Shown: one piece after another, positions 35,840-46,689 of the stretch
How the letters are laid out: each line of letters starts with the position of its first letter
Position numbering within the stretch: the stretch's first letter is position 1
Assembly: GCF_010093595.1 (NCBI RefSeq)
Contig: NW_022985443.1
Span: 398,688-462,687 of the forward strand
Source: Mytilinidion resinicola
Taxonomy: Eukaryota; Ascomycota; Dothideomycetes; Mytilinidiales; Mytilinidiaceae
Length of the DNA: 64,000 bases
Reading direction: 5' to 3'
Program-made: the position numbers and the translations under genes
Notes under the pieces: model-generated
The model's database searches: none
Seen by the model: only the letters and a program-made list of their open reading frames with translations
Told to the model about the DNA's origin: nothing

Positions 35840-36605
35840 GAGCATTTTATGTTGATGTTGTTTTAGAGTGTTGATATGCTGAATTACCCTTTAGAGTAGA
35901 TCTAACATGTTCTTTCGATTCACAGCTTGCTAAGCTTTACATAACTCTCTCGCTATTCAAATCGTGTCGGAGTGCTTCATACATTGTCAACGGATGCAAA
36001 CGAGACATCACAGGCAATCGCCCGATCTACGATGGATCACCTATTACATCTCATCCGAACTTTAAGGGCATGCTAGGATACTTCGGAGGACGTCAAAGGG
36101 ATAGAACCAGGGGAGGCAGAAGCTAGCCTGGTGTGCAGCCTGGTAAGCTTTACATCACATCTCCAATGCGCATAGTATATTGGAGTACTTCTGACGATGT
36201 CAAAGGGGTGCAAATAGGATACCTCAAGCGCTGATCTGAATTATGACAAGTTTTATATTCTTGATACTCCAATACTGCAAACTCTAGGAGACTTCCGATA
36301 TACTCAAACAATTCGCAGCGCAGAGCGAATATCCCAATATCTTAGTCTCAAAACGATAGTGTACGCCATATATCTAATGATTCTAGAAAAAGTACAAAAT
36401 ATGACAAAAGCAAGATATAGGACTCTTTTCGTTGCGTCGCCTTGTGTCGTTGTTGCAAAAGGTTGGGTATACGGATGGCAGCTCCAGAGCTACTGCTGTT
36501 TCCAGCAGTGTCCGTAGATTCAAAGGTTCGGTATTGCCGTTTCCGTGGGTCGGTGTGGCTCGTTGGAACCCTCTACTGAGAGAAGGCCATGGAGACCGGC
36601 ACCAT
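35840..36605. other. AT-rich intergenic region made largely of 105-bp repeats
   Basis: Contains the MBOAT 3' flank, then the four-unit repeat described in the next entry, then about 250 bases with no feature seen before the first kinase-like gene. Confidence 0.6.
35932..36350. repeat. Degenerate tandem repeat, about 105 bp x 4
   Basis: Unit starts are near 35932, 36039, 36145 and 36249 (spacing 107, 106, 104). Each opens with a variant of AAGCTTTACATC and, about 35-45 bases later, carries a variant of GGAGTACTTCNNACGATGTC followed by CAAAGGG/GCAAA. Identity between units is well below 80 percent by eye, so the array is old. No open frame runs through it. Confidence 0.65.
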
Positions 36606-37643
36606 TTACTCCTTGAAGAACAGATCTTCTTCTACTTCCGGCCCTCCATCCAACTCCCAGGAGCAGAACTGCTCGAAGCTTTCTGGCTCCCTTTTCATTG
36701 CCCATGCAGGCAGCGGATTTGCCTCTATATCGTGCCGGGTTGGTGCATAAGGCGCAACGAGCTCCAGGAGTGCCGAGGCGGAGGGTCGTTGATCGGGGTT
36801 CCATGTCAATGCGTAGCGCATGTTGTCATCTAACTGGCTTGAGTAGATGCTGTTCGTCGGCTTGATACCCTTCCTAGCCCGCTGTCTGGCCGCCTTTCTG
36901 GCACGTGGTGTGACGGAAGTACTGAACTCAAGCTTCTCACAAGGGGAAACGCCGTGTATGAGGTAATGCACGACAGCACCCACTGCACATACGTCCGACT
37001 TCTTGGTCGAACGTTGTGGCTCTGGTGGCTGATACGAATAGGTACCCGCTCCGTACTTCTTCTCGTCTGCTTCCGCGCTCTGGGCGTGCGAAAGGCCAAA
37101 GTCAGTCAGTTTGACCTCCGGGTACCCGTACTTGGTCGAGAGGGTACTTGGCACCAGAAGAATATTATCGGGTTTTATATCCCGATGTATTATAGCCGGG
37201 TTGCAGTGGTTGTGCAGCCACGCTACGCCTTCGGTGATTTGAAAGATTAAGTGCTAGAAAAGAGGTTCTAGGGGAGAGATGTCTTTGCTTCCCCAAGTTG
37301 ACCGGAATTTTCTCAAGCTACCCTCCCTACAGTACTCGAACACCGATCGAGGTTTGAAGGATTCTGGAATGGGTATGTTACCGAAGTATTCCAGGATTCT
37401 GGGCGATCCTCTCGCCGCTTTCATCATCTCAACTTCGTTCAAGGCCTCCGCGTCGTCCTTGAACTTCAGCTCTTTCATCGCATACGTCCTCTTAGACTTC
37501 TTATGCGTGATCTTGGAGATGGAGACCCACCCTCGGCCTCCATCAGCGATAAGACGGACCATCCAGTTCACATGGAGCTTGTCCACCTCGAGCTGGGTCT
37601 TGGGCGGAGAGTCCCACTCCCAGGAAGAAGAAGCGTCGTCCAT
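36606..37643 (-). pseudogene. Protein kinase-like gene, copy 1, one in-frame stop
   Basis: One continuous frame of 346 codons from the ATG at 37643 to the stop at 36606, with a single internal TAG at 37254-37256 (codon 130). Before it: glycine-rich loop GGRGWV (35-40) and the VAIK-type lysine 57 (YAMKEL). After it: catalytic loop HRDIKPDN, LTDFGLSH, and the PPE form of the APE motif. In the intact copy the equivalent position is Trp in LLWHIF, so TGG became TAG. A splice event cannot easily remove the stop: the TTTTCTAG before CAC looks like an acceptor, but no phase-0 donor sits nearby without deleting the conserved VFEYCREG. Truncation, readthrough or a recent loss are all possible. Confidence 0.8.
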
Positions 37644-38177
37644 TTGTACAAGACGTTGTTGTTGTTATACACGCGGGGGCAGTTGGAAATGAAAAAAAAA
37701 TGAAGGATATGTTGGATAGCGGCGTGCGTGTACAACGAGTAGGTTCAGAGGGTCTTCGAGGGGGTGGTAGGTGGTGGGTAGTGATTTCTCTTATAAAAAG
37801 AAAGTTGAAGATACAACGGGGCCCTTTAAGTACAATGTTTACTGCGGATGGTAGTCTCAAAGTAATTTTATAAAAAAGTACTCAATATAGTAGCAATTCA
37901 CTCGCGTTCTAGAAACCCTAAAGGTGTATTCACCCGGCTAGAACCAAAACACATAGATGAGAGTGCGGTTATAGTCCATAATAGAGATGGTCAATTGTTG
38001 TTTCAATTCGCGAATGTATAGAGAAAGAACACTACACTAACTCAACCAGGAAATATATGAGACGAGAGCCAGCAGTATACATAAACAGTAGCCGTGGCGA
38101 GGAGATCGGAAGACTTCTCCAAAAAAAGAATCACTATTCCAATGAGAGGATAGTAATTGAAGATAAAAGCGGACAGC
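37644..38177. other. AT-rich spacer between kinase copies
   Basis: No gene seen. The first 150 bases are the upstream region of copy 1, with A-rich tracts. Confidence 0.6.
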
Positions 38178-39040
38178 TCAGGACACATCCTTATGCGAAT
38201 GTGTGAAAACAAGATACAACATAACGACAAAGATGAAGAACACACTGCCACACTGATACCAACGTGTAGCGAGTGGCTTCATCTCCAAGGGCTCTTTCAC
38301 GAAGGGGTCTGCTTCGATTTTGATACCCTTTTCTTTGTGCAGTTCCCATGAGTTGAACATCTCCATTTTTACCATCACCCACTCCGGTAAAGGGTGAGCG
38401 ATCATGTATTCCGCATCGGGCGCATGTGGTCGGATGAGTTCGAGAAATTTGGATGCTGAGGATCGATTTAAAGGCACCGGGGACAACGTCTGTTGCATTG
38501 CTTGGTCAAGTTTGGTAGAGTAGCCCCAGACCGATGATAGGCTTCGCCACCCTCGCCGCGTTTCGTTTCGCGTCCTTCTTCGCAGCCAGTCTCATTTCAA
38601 TATCCGAAATATCCGTGAACTTGGAGTCGACTAGTTCGCATGGGGGCTACCAGTGGGCGAGAAAGTGCAGGACCGCGCCCAGAGCCCAGATGTCGGACTC
38701 TTTTCTTGAGCGAAGTGATTCCGGGGGTTGGTAGGTGTAGGTACCAGAACCCCACTCGTATTCGTCATTGTCGGCAGTTCGGAGGTGAGCGAGTCCAATG
38801 TCGCCCAGCTTGAGATCCGGGTAGCCGCCTGCAACGCTGCTTGGAGCAATAAGAAGGTTCCCGGGCTTTATATCGTTGTGGATTGTGGATTGTGTGTCAT
38901 GAAGCCACGCGAGGGCCTCGGTCTCTTGTAGATAAGAAGGCGAACAGTGGCGTCTCCGTCTCTAACATGCCGGAGTTCTCGGGTTTGAAGTTTTTGCGAA
39001 GGAGCTCGTAATATACGGTGGTATCGTTCGTAATTCGGAG
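38178..39040 (-). pseudogene. Protein kinase-like gene, copy 2, truncated and frameshifted
   Basis: Read on minus, kinase C-lobe sequence is recognisable but broken. Segment 38970-38640 gives ALAWLHD, HNDIKPGN (Arg of HRD replaced by Asn), LKLGDIGLAHL (DFG changed to DIG), YQPPESLRS and SDIWALGAVLHFLAH, then a TAG. The frame continues to about 38505, hits another stop, and must shift to continue as SASKFLELIRPHAPDAEY to the end at 38178. Upstream of 38940 a different frame (YYELLRKNFKP) matches the region before the catalytic loop, so a further shift is needed. The N-lobe is absent. Altogether at least two frameshifts and two stops; not expected to be functional. Confidence 0.8.
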
Positions 39041-39130
39041 AGAAACATATTACCGTATACTATATAACTCAGGTTGCAGCACTACAACCTAGGATCAACA
39101 ACTCATATGCTAGAAAGCTACTCCGAACAT

Positions 39131-39210
39131 CAGCTGTAGAGAACACAGCTGAGATCTCAGCTGTGGAGAGCCCAGCTGAAAACTCAGCTGTGCAGTGTTC
39201 AGCTGAACTT
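39131..39210. repeat. 27-bp tandem repeat x3 built on CAGCTG palindromes
   Basis: CAGCTG occurs at 39131, 39146, 39158, 39173, 39185 and 39200, alternately spaced 15 and 12 bases, which defines three 27-bp units of the form CAGCTGTRGAGARC plus MCAGCTGARANCT. CAGCTG is an E-box-type palindrome. The array lies between kinase copies 2 and 3, about 160 bases beyond the 3' end of copy 3. Confidence 0.85.
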
Positions 39211-39371
39211 ACTAGCGCGCCACCCAGGGGGTGGCCCCCCTTCCTTCCCCTAGTATATATACAACTAGCTAGACGTCTATAGAAATCAGAGTTCACATCA
39301 ATTTTAACCTGAGTATATAACTCCCATAAAGTCGGCTATAATTCTCAAAACTGTTGCGAGACGCTCTTCCT

Positions 39372-40613
39372 CTATGTGAATGGGTCATCTTCCGTGTTGG
39401 CGTCCGGCGTTAACTCCCAAGAGTTGAATTCGTGATGACCGGGTACCTTTCTCTGGATTGCCCACTCTAGAAGGGGACTGGCCGCCATTTCACCCCTGGT
39501 AGGCGCAAACGGCCTGACAAGCTGCAAGAGCTGAGACGCAGAGGGCCTGTCCTGGGCATTGAAGTGACACGCCGATTTCATGGCTTGACAAATCTTGTCA
39601 GAGTAGTTTAGGTGGCTTGCTCCCTTGCAAATGTGTTTCGGTTGCCTCAGTGCCAACTTCTTCTTCTCTTTCTTTTCCTCGATTGGCATATCGGTGTCAA
39701 GACGGCCTAAAGAGCAAGGGGGCACACCGAGGGCGAGATAGTGAATGATGCTACCAACAGCCCAAATATCCGACGCTTTTGTTGACCGAAACGGCTCGGG
39801 AGGCTGGTAGCTCCAGGTGCCCGCTCCATACTCTTCTTTATCCAGCTCTTCGCTCTGGAACTGCGCAAGCCCAAAGTCTGCAAATTTTATCTCCGGATAG
39901 CCACCCGTTGTGGTTGAAGCGATGAGGATATTGGCAGGTTTGATGTCTCGGTGGACTATGTTACGTTTTTTGTGAAGGTGGACCAAACCCTCGGCTAGTT
40001 GCTCGAATATGTGCCACAACAGAGTCTCTGGCATCCGCATTTCGTGTTCTTGCCATGTGTTGTAGTACTCGCTGAGATCGCTCTCGCGGCAGTATTCAAA
40101 TACGGGTCTTAATTTGAGTGGTTCTGATGGGTTCGGAAGGTTGCCCAGGTAGCTGAGGATGCGTGGGTGACCTCTCGCGGCTTCGAACATTTCGATCTCA
40201 TGCTTAGTCTCTTCATCCACATCATGAAACATTTGCTTCATGATGTAGTGTCGGTGCGATTTCTTGTGTTGTATGAGATTGATCGCGCCTTGGCCTCCAC
40301 GAGTGATTTCTCGGTATACCCAATTTGTAGTGAGCGTGTCCTCTTTGAACGTTATTTTTTCGCTCGATTTGAGGACCCAGGCCTCGGCGTCGACTTCTGA
40401 GCTTTTGAGAGTGTCTTTGGGGTCACTGTCCTTGTCGAAAATGTCCTCAAAGCTGGTCACTCCATCGGAAGCGTCTTCGCTGTTGGTCCACTGGTCGGAA
40501 GTGTCCTCGATCCTGACCCATCGCTCCGAAGCGTCGCTGATGATGGTCCATTGATCCGAAGTATCGTTGGTTGTAGTCATGGTGTCAGTGGCTGTGGTCT
40601 CTGTGCTATTCAC
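39372..40613 (-). CDS. Protein kinase domain protein, intact copy 3
   Basis: A single exon of 413 aa. Residues 17-36 and 37-56 are a direct 20-residue repeat (DTSDQWT...DASE/DASD). The kinase domain spans about 100-370: glycine-rich loop RGGQGAI near 105-111, YIMK lysine 126, HRDIKPAN at 221-228, ADFGLAQF with DFG 246-248, YQPPEP in place of APE, and SDIWAVGSIIHYLALG. All catalytic residues are present, so activity is plausible. The family is a fungal expansion of Ser/Thr-type kinases without a known substrate. It has no signal peptide or membrane segment. It shares strings such as GAGTxSYQPPEPxRSTKxSD with copy 1, supporting tandem duplication. Confidence 0.88.
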   Translation of the reverse strand: MNSTETTATDTMTTTNDTSDQWTIISDASERWVRIEDTSDQWTNSEDASDGVTSFEDIFDKDSDPKDTLKSSEVDAEAWVLKSSEKITFKEDTLTTNWVYREITRGGQGAINLIQHKKSHRHYIMKQMFHDVDEETKHEIEMFEAARGHPRILSYLGNLPNPSEPLKLRPVFEYCRESDLSEYYNTWQEHEMRMPETLLWHIFEQLAEGLVHLHKKRNIVHRDIKPANILIASTTTGGYPEIKFADFGLAQFQSEELDKEEYGAGTWSYQPPEPFRSTKASDIWAVGSIIHYLALGVPPCSLGRLDTDMPIEEKKEKKKLALRQPKHICKGASHLNYSDKICQAMKSACHFNAQDRPSASQLLQLVRPFAPTRGEMAASPLLEWAIQRKVPGHHEFNSWELTPDANTEDDPFT

Positions 40614-43600
40614 GTTTCAAGTGGCGTGGTCGAAAGGAGGCTTGAAGTTGTGAGAAGTGTGTAGGGAGAAGGTAGATGAGAACGCGCCGTGGCCTTTTGA
40701 GTATATTTTAAACAGCCACCAGAGCGCGAGCCTGACGTGGTTCTGAGGTCTGCACAATACGGTAGCGATATACTGGTCTATGGGCGGTTGTTCTAGAACT
40801 GAAGCCATCGCGTAACCGTTACCAGAGTCAGAGCGTGGGTCCAATCAGACAGCGAACACAACAATGTTCCATCTCTTTCCAAAGGCCGCACGCGGGGTAT
40901 AAATAGAAAATGTTCATATTTATAGCATGCGCAGAGAACATGTATATTGAAGGCCGGCCCCGATACAATTGTGATAGTTCTGAAAGCTTCGAGGTAGATC
41001 CGAGTAGTGCCACAGGTTACGTGGATTTACAACAACAGAAAAAATAGAGTGTCTTTACGTGCACAGCATTAGCACATAAGCTTGGGCACACGGGTATATC
41101 ACTGCTCAGACTCCGACCTTGCTCGCTCGACACCACTGAGGAATACCCCGCCTAGCAAGTGGTCAGTCAGTAATCTACTTTCCACTGCGTCGGCCTTTAC
41201 ATCGTATTCGGAGTTTTAAAAGCCTCTAGAGGCGCTTTAAGCAGTGGTGAGTAATACAAACATTTGGAGGAAGAACGTCGAGATAGTGGATATGATTCAA
41301 ACCGTAGTCAAAAGAGTTTTGACATAGCGTACTGTGACGTTAAAGATTTGACTTTGTAGGGAAAAAAAAATGAAGAACAGTAACAAATGAGATCCGAAAG
41401 AAAAGGAGATGCCACTGGACCAGCAAATGAAACATGATATTATAATCCGAGACAAACCGCAGTCTATCGTTGCCCATACCGCGCACCCATCACGTTCCTG
41501 ACGTATACACGAAAGGTCATAACTCTCGTTACATCTGGCATCCACTCGTTGTGATCATCAAGCAGTAATAGGGACGCTCAATAAGAGACGTTGACGCCGC
41601 TGAGGTCAGAAAAGCAGAAATATCGTGGGCGTCGTTGTGAAGGGTAGCTTTGTCGTAAAGAGCGTAGCTGTGCGCCCTGTTCGCCGACGTCCGATGAGTA
41701 TGGAGTGTGGTGCGCTACTACGCAAATGTCGGAGAGGATGTGTGACCGGAGCAAGCAGAGGTAGTCTGGGTGTAGTAGAATTGTCTTTCCCGTTTAGATA
41801 CTCGCTCATGGTGTTCGAGAATGAGCCAGGTCCACTAGGTATTGTTTGGAGCGCATGTTTGACCCTTTGAAGTCGACCAGAGGTTGAAGGACACCCTGAA
41901 TCGTGGCCGTCTTAAGCATCCACAGATAATGACTGGGGTTATTTTGCATGCCGTGGACATGCGTATCCGACTTGAACGACTCGCTCTGCGACTTCATGCC
42001 GACCATATGCAGGACAAGCGTCGATGCCATGTACGTGGTAGATGCACCCACAAACGGCATAAACCTCAACGATACGAATACACATGAATAGTGGTGCTGC
42101 GGGTTATCTGCAGTGAAGCTAATGGAAGGAGGATGATAGCGGAAGGGAGCAAAATTGATTGGTGGGTTCTAATGCTTCAGATAAGAGGAGGCCGACGAAG
42201 GAGGAACGGTGGAGCCTAAAAACAGACGAAGAGAGACGCAAAACAAATCGAGATTACAAAGACTAGAGACAGGACGAAACATGAGGACGACGAAGGAAGG
42301 GGGCCAAGTAAGGCAACAGTGTAGCTGATATACGGGCGTAGTACAGCTGCTAAGAATATGAGTGGGACAAGGGAGAACCGGAGCGCGCGAATGGTCGGTC
42401 AGAGGCCGATAGCGTCATGAGTGAGGCTTGCATCAAGGGTAGTAAGGCGCAGGTAGCATTCCGGCTGCCGCAAGTTGAGCGAGACGAACAAACATTGAGA
42501 CGACGGATTGCGCAAAAGAGACTGACAAGCCAGCCACGCGTTTTCCGAATCAAGGCCCTGCGTAAGGCGCAGTAACATGCTCGGAGCAACTGCAGTCCTG
42601 GGTATGGAAGGTCTCGGGCAGGAATCGACGAGTGACAGGCAAGATATGTATGGCGTTCGGTGATGGGAGCTACGCTGGGGGGTAGCATCGGTGAAGATTT
42701 GCAGCCAGCCCACCTTAATGGCGGTGCATGCAAAGCCACACCTAGACTGCGATTCATTTGGTCAGCAGATGATGATGGTTTGGTTAATGTCAATATTCGC
42801 AAGCAGGGGGTTCGCCATGTCTTGGCTGCGGTTGAGAGGGCGATTGGACACGGGGAGATTCCTCGCGCTAGAAGGGAGCCAGCGTGTCGGCCGCAACGTA
42901 AACATAGATACGAACATGTGGCTCAGTCGCCGACTTTAGCACACGGAGACGTTGGCCGAGCGAATACTGGCTCCGCGGATGGTGGCCGGAACGGCGCAGT
43001 CACACAAAGAGCTGGGGTAGTGCAGGAAGAACTCGGAAAGACTGAAGCAAGCATTCTTCTGAGGGACAGAGAGACGGAGACCATGGGGACAATGATGCTA
43101 GAATAGCATACGCACATCCGTACAGACGTACATGATGGTGGAGGTGGTGAAAACCATCAGCCCTAGACAAGCCCCTGGCCTGGTTTCTCGGCACTCGGCA
43201 GCCACACCGCTGCTCGACGTAACCCTTCGACGAACCAACCTCGTCGACATGGCTGCCATTCACGCCGGAAACGTGGTCGCCACGGCGGTGACCTCTTGCC
43301 ACGCGATGAGATGCCTACCTGCGTTCAGCCCTACTAGGTACGTCAGCCCTATCGGTGGCCGCTTGGGGGCCCGATCCCCCCGTGTGGCTTAAACCAAGCA
43401 CCGTCATCGTTGTCAGTTCCCTCTACCCGCCTTTCAATCATCACTGGTCAATGCCTGATATCTGCGTTACAGTGATCTACATTCGTGTCATCAACGTTAA
43501 GCAATCCTGCATGAATTTCCCAAGAGTGGCAAAGCATGTGTATACGAACAGTCCACGAGTATCAATGCTGGGTTTAACCGATCACTGACCAAGCGTTCTC

Positions 43601-45241
43601 TGTTGCCTAAGCGATGTTTCTATTCACGTCTCTCTCTCTCGCCGTTTTCTTCCAGGCCAACACCGGTTAAGATGGCTGTTGGGTATTAATAGCTAAGTGT
43701 TTCCTACTTTCTGTACAGCCTATTTCAAGCGAAGGCATTCTTTGAGACGCCTGGCTATTTGCTTGGTTATTATGAGTTCACAGGAGCGTATGCAAGCATC
43801 CGGCGCTTACCCTTTGAACAGCCATTACATTATTAAGGCCCCTCCTTACTAATTAGCAAATGGATGTTTTCTTATACCGCAGATTTCGCTTTGGACCCCA
43901 TACGAGTCATGCGCAATCAGACCTCACCGCTTCTAATAGTGTCGGACGCGATGCCATACCTCTACAAGCAGTCAGCAATCCTCAGGACTTGCTACCCAAT
44001 TCCCTTAGATGGCCTCCTTTTGAAGAATTGTCTTCCATGCAGTTCTAGCAATCGAGAATTCTGTGTAGGATCGAGACCTTCGAAACTGGGCCGTGACTCT
44101 GAATAGAGGTAAGGACAAACTACTACTAGGATAGATCCCAGCGCTTTTTGTCCTTTATTAAAAGGTATTTCATGTTTCAAGTTGCTCCGCCCTCTTCCGA
44201 ATGTCCCAAAGCGTCATCCCCTGTAGGGCTCAGCCAGCCTCAAAACCCTAGCGTCGTAGCCGTCGAGACGATTGCACGCTGGAACTCGCGTATGAATCGG
44301 GGACCTTAGAGCTGAACAACAAAGATACTTCGATCATGGGGCCATGAAGGACCTGGGATCGTCATCTTTGACATATCGCTAGATTTATGCTACGTGACTA
44401 GCAGTTGGGAACCATCTTCGACCTCTCGAACGCTGGCGACACGGTGTAATAATCAATGCAAGGGCATTCTTGGGCTTCTGAATATTAGAGTTCATCGAAT
44501 AATTACTTTTTTTCATTTGTCGATCGAGGGAATTTCCTGTGTTTCAATATCACATTATTCTCTACTGGAAGACGCCTCTCTACCACCCCTATCGTCATCT
44601 GCTCTTCTGTACCTTTGACGATAGTTTAAACATAAGACATTGCGCAGGACCCCAATAGTTTGGGGTGAGTTGCGGCGTTGAGAACGAGTTGGCGTCGCTC
44701 ACCTCCACGGCAAAGGCACTCCATGAGAACGGCGAAAGAACCACTTAGCCGCCTGCTAGGCAATGAACACTACCCACCCCCTCCAAATGCTTTCGGTGAC
44801 ATATTCTCTCTTCTGGAGACTACTCTTGCATGCTATTGATCGTGATCGATCCCAACAATACCGATGAGGTGACGACAGACTCGACTGGGAAGCCCGTGCA
44901 CCTCACCTTTTCGGAGCGATCAGGACTTCCAGCCTCCTCAATTTTCACCCCTTCCTGTTCTTCAATTCTATTCCACGATCCTATTGTCCGCCAATTTGGG
45001 CTAGCGTCCTCGCTATTGAGATTTCACTTGCTCATAAAACCCCATCCGCAGAATTTTGTTCTCTCTAACTTTCCTTCATCCTACATCCTCGTTATCCTCT
45101 TCACAGTTTCCATATCTCGTCAGCACCTCCAGCGATCAAGCATCCAACTCAACCCGAGCTGTTTCCACATCTACAATCTTCTCTTCAACACTCAGCAACA
45201 ACTTCCCATCTCAAACCATCACCTCACTCTTCATATCTAAC
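40614..45241. other. Gene-poor region, 4.6 kb
   Basis: Contains a solitary copy of the 155-bp repeat (41075-41225, separate entry). A minus frame at 41806-42069 (87 codons) has a run of G/C-ending codons and could be a coding relic, but no family is recognised. Opposed frames at 42350-43106 cannot both be genes and neither has a domain. 43600-44650 is AT-rich with no feature seen. 44830-45241 is CT-rich leader of the next gene. Confidence 0.5.
41075..41225. repeat. Solitary copy of the 155-bp repeat
   Basis: Matches the array at 46.7-48.2 kb from AAGCTTGGGCAC through GCTCGCTCGACACCACTG to the segment TTACATCGTATTCGGAG that corresponds to the array's TGACATCCTTNAAGGACG. It is full length and 5.5 kb from the array. 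Confidence 0.75.
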
Positions 45242-46180
45242 ATGTCCAACACTAAGGAAAACACCAAGGTTCGTCATCTCCCATACGCACTCACTCAATC
45301 AATCAGCCTGCTAATCCATCCTAGTTCACGTGGGCCGGCGAGAACGAGCGCAAGCTCATGATGCTCACCCTCGGTCGCCAGCTCGGCGCTGAAGACTACG
45401 AGAAAATCGCAGCTTGCTTCCCAGGTACGCTTTCACATTTCCCACTCCCACTCCCCTCCTCTCATCAATCTCCCTCATACTAACCTCACCACAGAGGTCA
45501 CTCTCGTCGCTGTCAAGATCCGCACCTCCCGCCTCCGCGTCGAGCGCACTAAGCTCTTCGAGCAGCTCGGCCTCGGCGAGCCCGACTCCGGCGCTGCTGG
45601 CAAGGGCCGGAAGGTTGGCACTAAGGTGGTCAAGGGTAAAGCCACTGCTCCCGTCGACTCTACCGAGCCCGGCAACGACAACGGCGATGCCAGCGACAGC
45701 TTCGCTGCCCGCGTTGCTGAGAAGCCCAAGAAGAAGGCTGCCACCCCGCGCAAGCGCAAGGCCAGCACCCAGGACGACGTCCCCGAGCTCGACAACATCA
45801 ATGTCACTCCGAAGAAGGGCAAGACTGCACATGTGAAGCAGGAGCCAGAGGACGACGAGGTCAACGACATCGCTGCGATCCCCGAGAAGTCTCCCACCCC
45901 CGAGGCCAGCTCTTCGAAGAAGGTCGCTGCTCCCAAGAAGGCTGCTACTCCCAAGAAGGTTGCTACTCCCAAGAAGGCTGCCACTCCCAAGAAGGCTGCC
46001 ACTCCCAAGAAGGCCACCACTCCCAAGAAGGCTGCCACTCCCAATAAGACCATCGAGAAGGAGAAGATCCACTACATCAAGCAGGAGCCCGAGTCGGACG
46101 ATGAGGATACCCTCGACAACATCACCGTCATCCCGAGACCGAGGGTCGACAGCGTGTTCTCCGATGAGCTCGATATCTAG
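45242..46180 (+). CDS. Lysine-rich chromatin-type protein with TPKK repeats
   Basis: Exons 45242-45268, 45325-45424 and 45495-46180 give 270 aa. Residues about 10-65 form a compact domain (FTWAGENERKLMMLTLGRQL ... VAVKIRTSRLRVERTKLFEQLG) of a SANT/Myb-like layout often seen in uncharacterised fungal nuclear proteins. The tail holds about six or seven (A/V)(A/T)TPKK units (near 45925-46045), like histone H1 or AT-hook-type tails, and two negatively charged SUMO-consensus motifs, VKQEPEDDE and IKQEPESDDE. Nuclear DNA-binding is likely; the exact role is unknown. The first exon codes for only nine residues. It is an island between repeat-rich segments. Confidence 0.85.
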
Positions 46181-46689
46181 GTGGACGACAACGCGAAGGG
46201 TGTCTTGAGGCTGTCGGCGGTGCGGCAGCGACTGTGACGAATCATTAGCGATTGGGCTTCTTGATCTTGATGATTGGCGATGCATTGGGTTTAGAACCTT
46301 GGGTCTTGAGTTCACGGTTTGGTATTTGCATATCGGAATGACTTGTCTAGCATATTTGCTCTTTCAAAAGCTGGCGCTGGGCGCTGCGAGATGCTATTAT
46401 AGCTGGCAGATAGCTGCACGATGGAGTCTGAATGACAGACTGTTTACTTCAATGATTCTTACTTGCTGTGATGTATGCCTAGGTAACTGAAGTGATGTTT
46501 AGATCAGACTCATGATGATTGTGGCAATAATCTTGGGGCCATTGCTTGGGATGGCCCAGCGAGTTCGTTGACCGTTCGAAACAATCGACTTCTCTATTCA
46601 ATTACTATGAGACTCCTGATATAGTGCCGGGATAGTGTAGAGTACTGGATCTTAAGTTCAAATATATTGATTTACTACATCTCAGGTTC
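46181..46689. other. 3' flank, no gene seen
   Basis: About 500 bases without a supported frame, ending where the 155-bp repeat array starts. Confidence 0.6.

Noticed and set aside
41806..42069. 87-codon minus frame with G/C-ending codons, possible coding relic
   Set aside because: No family recognised, ends abruptly, and no neighbouring exon joins it; kept as a note only.
42350..43106. Opposed 148- and 150-codon ORFs
   Set aside because: They overlap on opposite strands, neither shows a domain, and no splice-linked extension is visible.
45365..46315. 316-codon minus-strand ORF
   Set aside because: Antisense shadow of the lysine-rich gene, produced by its repetitive codons (repeated Leu/Gly/Ser strings).
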